Shown piece after piece: positions 5,452-6,116 of a DNA stretch of 6,116 bases. Position 1 is the stretch's first letter, and every line of letters starts with the position of its first letter. Both the position numbers and the translations under genes were made by a program. This DNA comes from JBBPYA01 sp038200385 (GTDB taxonomy: Bacteria; Actinomycetota; Actinomycetes; Mycobacteriales; Geodermatophilaceae). Location of the stretch: positions 1 to 6,116 of the forward strand of contig JBBPYA010000213.1 of assembly GCA_038200385.1 (NCBI GenBank), written 5' to 3'. The notes beneath the pieces are model-generated. The model was not told the DNA's origin and did not search any database. It saw only the letters and a list, made by a program, of their open reading frames with translations.

Positions 5452-6116
5452 CCGCGGTGGCCGAACGACCGGTACGACGAAGGCTGGCGATCGACCGGCT
5501 GCGGGAGCGCCGCGGCCTGGACCAGGCCGCGGTGGACCGCTTCCTCGCCCGGCACGACGTCCCCATCGTCGAGGGCGCCCGCTGCACGTTCCTGCACCGC
5601 GGGGAGGCTGACGGTGTCCAGCTCAAGCACCGCACGGTGGGCCTGCCCGAGTACCTCCCGCTGACCCGGATCGACGGCACCGACCTGTGGTACGTCGTCG
5701 TGGAACTGCCGGAAGGGTCCAGGTTCGAGTACCAGCTCGAGGTCGCGATCGACGGCCGGCACGACCGGTTCAACGACCCGCTGAACCACCGGCTGGCACA
5801 CAGCCCGATGGGCAGCACCTCGGTCTGCTACGCCCGCGGGTATCTGGTCCCGGACTGGACCCGGCCACAGCCCGAGGCCAGGCCGGGGGACTTGGTCGAG
5901 CGGGCCGTCTACAGCCGGGCGCTGGGCCGTGACGTGCACACCCGGGTGTACCTGCCGGCGCGTTTCCGGCGGAGCGCGGGCTACCCCCTGCTCGTCGTGC
6001 ACGACGGCTCGGACTTCCTGCACTACGCCTCGATGCAAACCGTGCTGGACAACCTGATCCACCGGCTGGACGTGGCCGAGACGATCGTCGCGTTCATCGA
6101 CCCCGGCGACCGCCTG
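5448..6116 (+). CDS. Enterochelin-esterase-like alpha/beta hydrolase, 3' end cut by window edge
   Basis: The frame runs 223 residues from GTG 5448 to the last base and is still open. Residues about 45-135 look like the N-terminal beta-sandwich (E-set/CBM48-like) domain of Fes-type esterases: TFLHRGEADGVQLKHR, then LPLTRIDGTDLWYVVVELP, EYQLEV and FNDPLN. An esterase D-type alpha/beta hydrolase domain starts near 150: YSRALGRDVHTRVYLP (155-170), YPLLVVHDGSDFL (179-191) as the oxyanion-side strand, and IVAFIDPGDRL (213-223). The catalytic GxSxG Ser and the Asp and His lie beyond the window, so activity cannot be confirmed. No signal peptide is seen. Fes/IroE enzymes hydrolyse the ester bonds of trilactone siderophores, but this broad family also acts on other esters, and no siderophore genes are visible here. 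Strict coupling to the ATP-grasp and S51-like genes suggests it acts on the same metabolite. A full protein would be roughly 380-420 residues. Confidence 0.85.
   Translation, partial: MTAVAERPVRRRLAIDRLRERRGLDQAAVDRFLARHDVPIVEGARCTFLHRGEADGVQLKHRTVGLPEYLPLTRIDGTDLWYVVVELPEGSRFEYQLEVAIDGRHDRFNDPLNHRLAHSPMGSTSVCYARGYLVPDWTRPQPEARPGDLVERAVYSRALGRDVHTRVYLPARFRRSAGYPLLVVHDGSDFLHYASMQTVLDNLIHRLDVAETIVAFIDPGDRL

Noticed and set aside
4471..6062. Long minus-strand open frames opposite the S51-like and esterase genes
   Set aside because: Their composition is low-complexity Val/Gln/Arg/Pro or Ser/Arg/Pro with no family signal, while the plus strand carries conserved catalytic motifs, SD sites and stop/start overlaps.
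1..6116. CRISPR arrays, tRNA or rRNA genes, insertion sequences, integrases or direct repeats
   Set aside because: No repeated units, cloverleaf-like segments, transposase motifs or target-site duplications were seen. The window is filled by six normal-composition coding genes.

Overview
The window looks like chromosomal DNA of a high-GC actinobacterium. G and C dominate third codon positions throughout, GTG starts are used, and three genes carry the leaderless-promoter pattern (TANNNT placed 7 nt before ATG) that is typical of actinobacteria. A Geodermatophilaceae or Frankiales-like origin is a guess from general protein style only. Coding density is nearly complete: the only non-coding stretches are a 46-bp gap (776-821) and a 57-bp divergent promoter region (3254-3310).

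Layout: two divergent transcription units meet at 3254-3310. Leftwards (minus strand) run an ATP-grasp ligase (2033-3253), a second ATP-grasp ligase (822-2036, ATGA overlap with the first), and, after a short gap with its own promoter-like element, an M20-family metallo-dipeptidase (775 to the window edge, C-terminus missing). Rightwards (plus strand) run a third ATP-grasp ligase (3311-4534), a Ser-nucleophile class-I-glutamine-amidotransferase/peptidase S51-like hydrolase (4531-5451) and an enterochelin-esterase-like alpha/beta hydrolase (5448 to the window edge, catalytic end missing). These three plus-strand genes are joined by two 4-bp GTGA stop/start overlaps.

How the genes may work together: three paralogous ATP-grasp enzymes of about 405 residues, each with an L-amino-acid-ligase-like arrangement, are packed with three hydrolases suited to cutting amide or ester bonds. 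The simplest reading is a small pathway that builds an unknown peptide-like or amide-linked metabolite in the cytoplasm and trims, releases or recycles it. The paired hydrolases recall the logic of cyanophycin turnover (S51 peptidase then dipeptidase), but no cyanophycin synthetase is present, and the product, substrates and biological role cannot be read from the sequence. No transporter, regulator, RiPP precursor, RNA gene, mobile element or CRISPR array is visible. The cluster probably continues beyond both edges, certainly through the two truncated genes.
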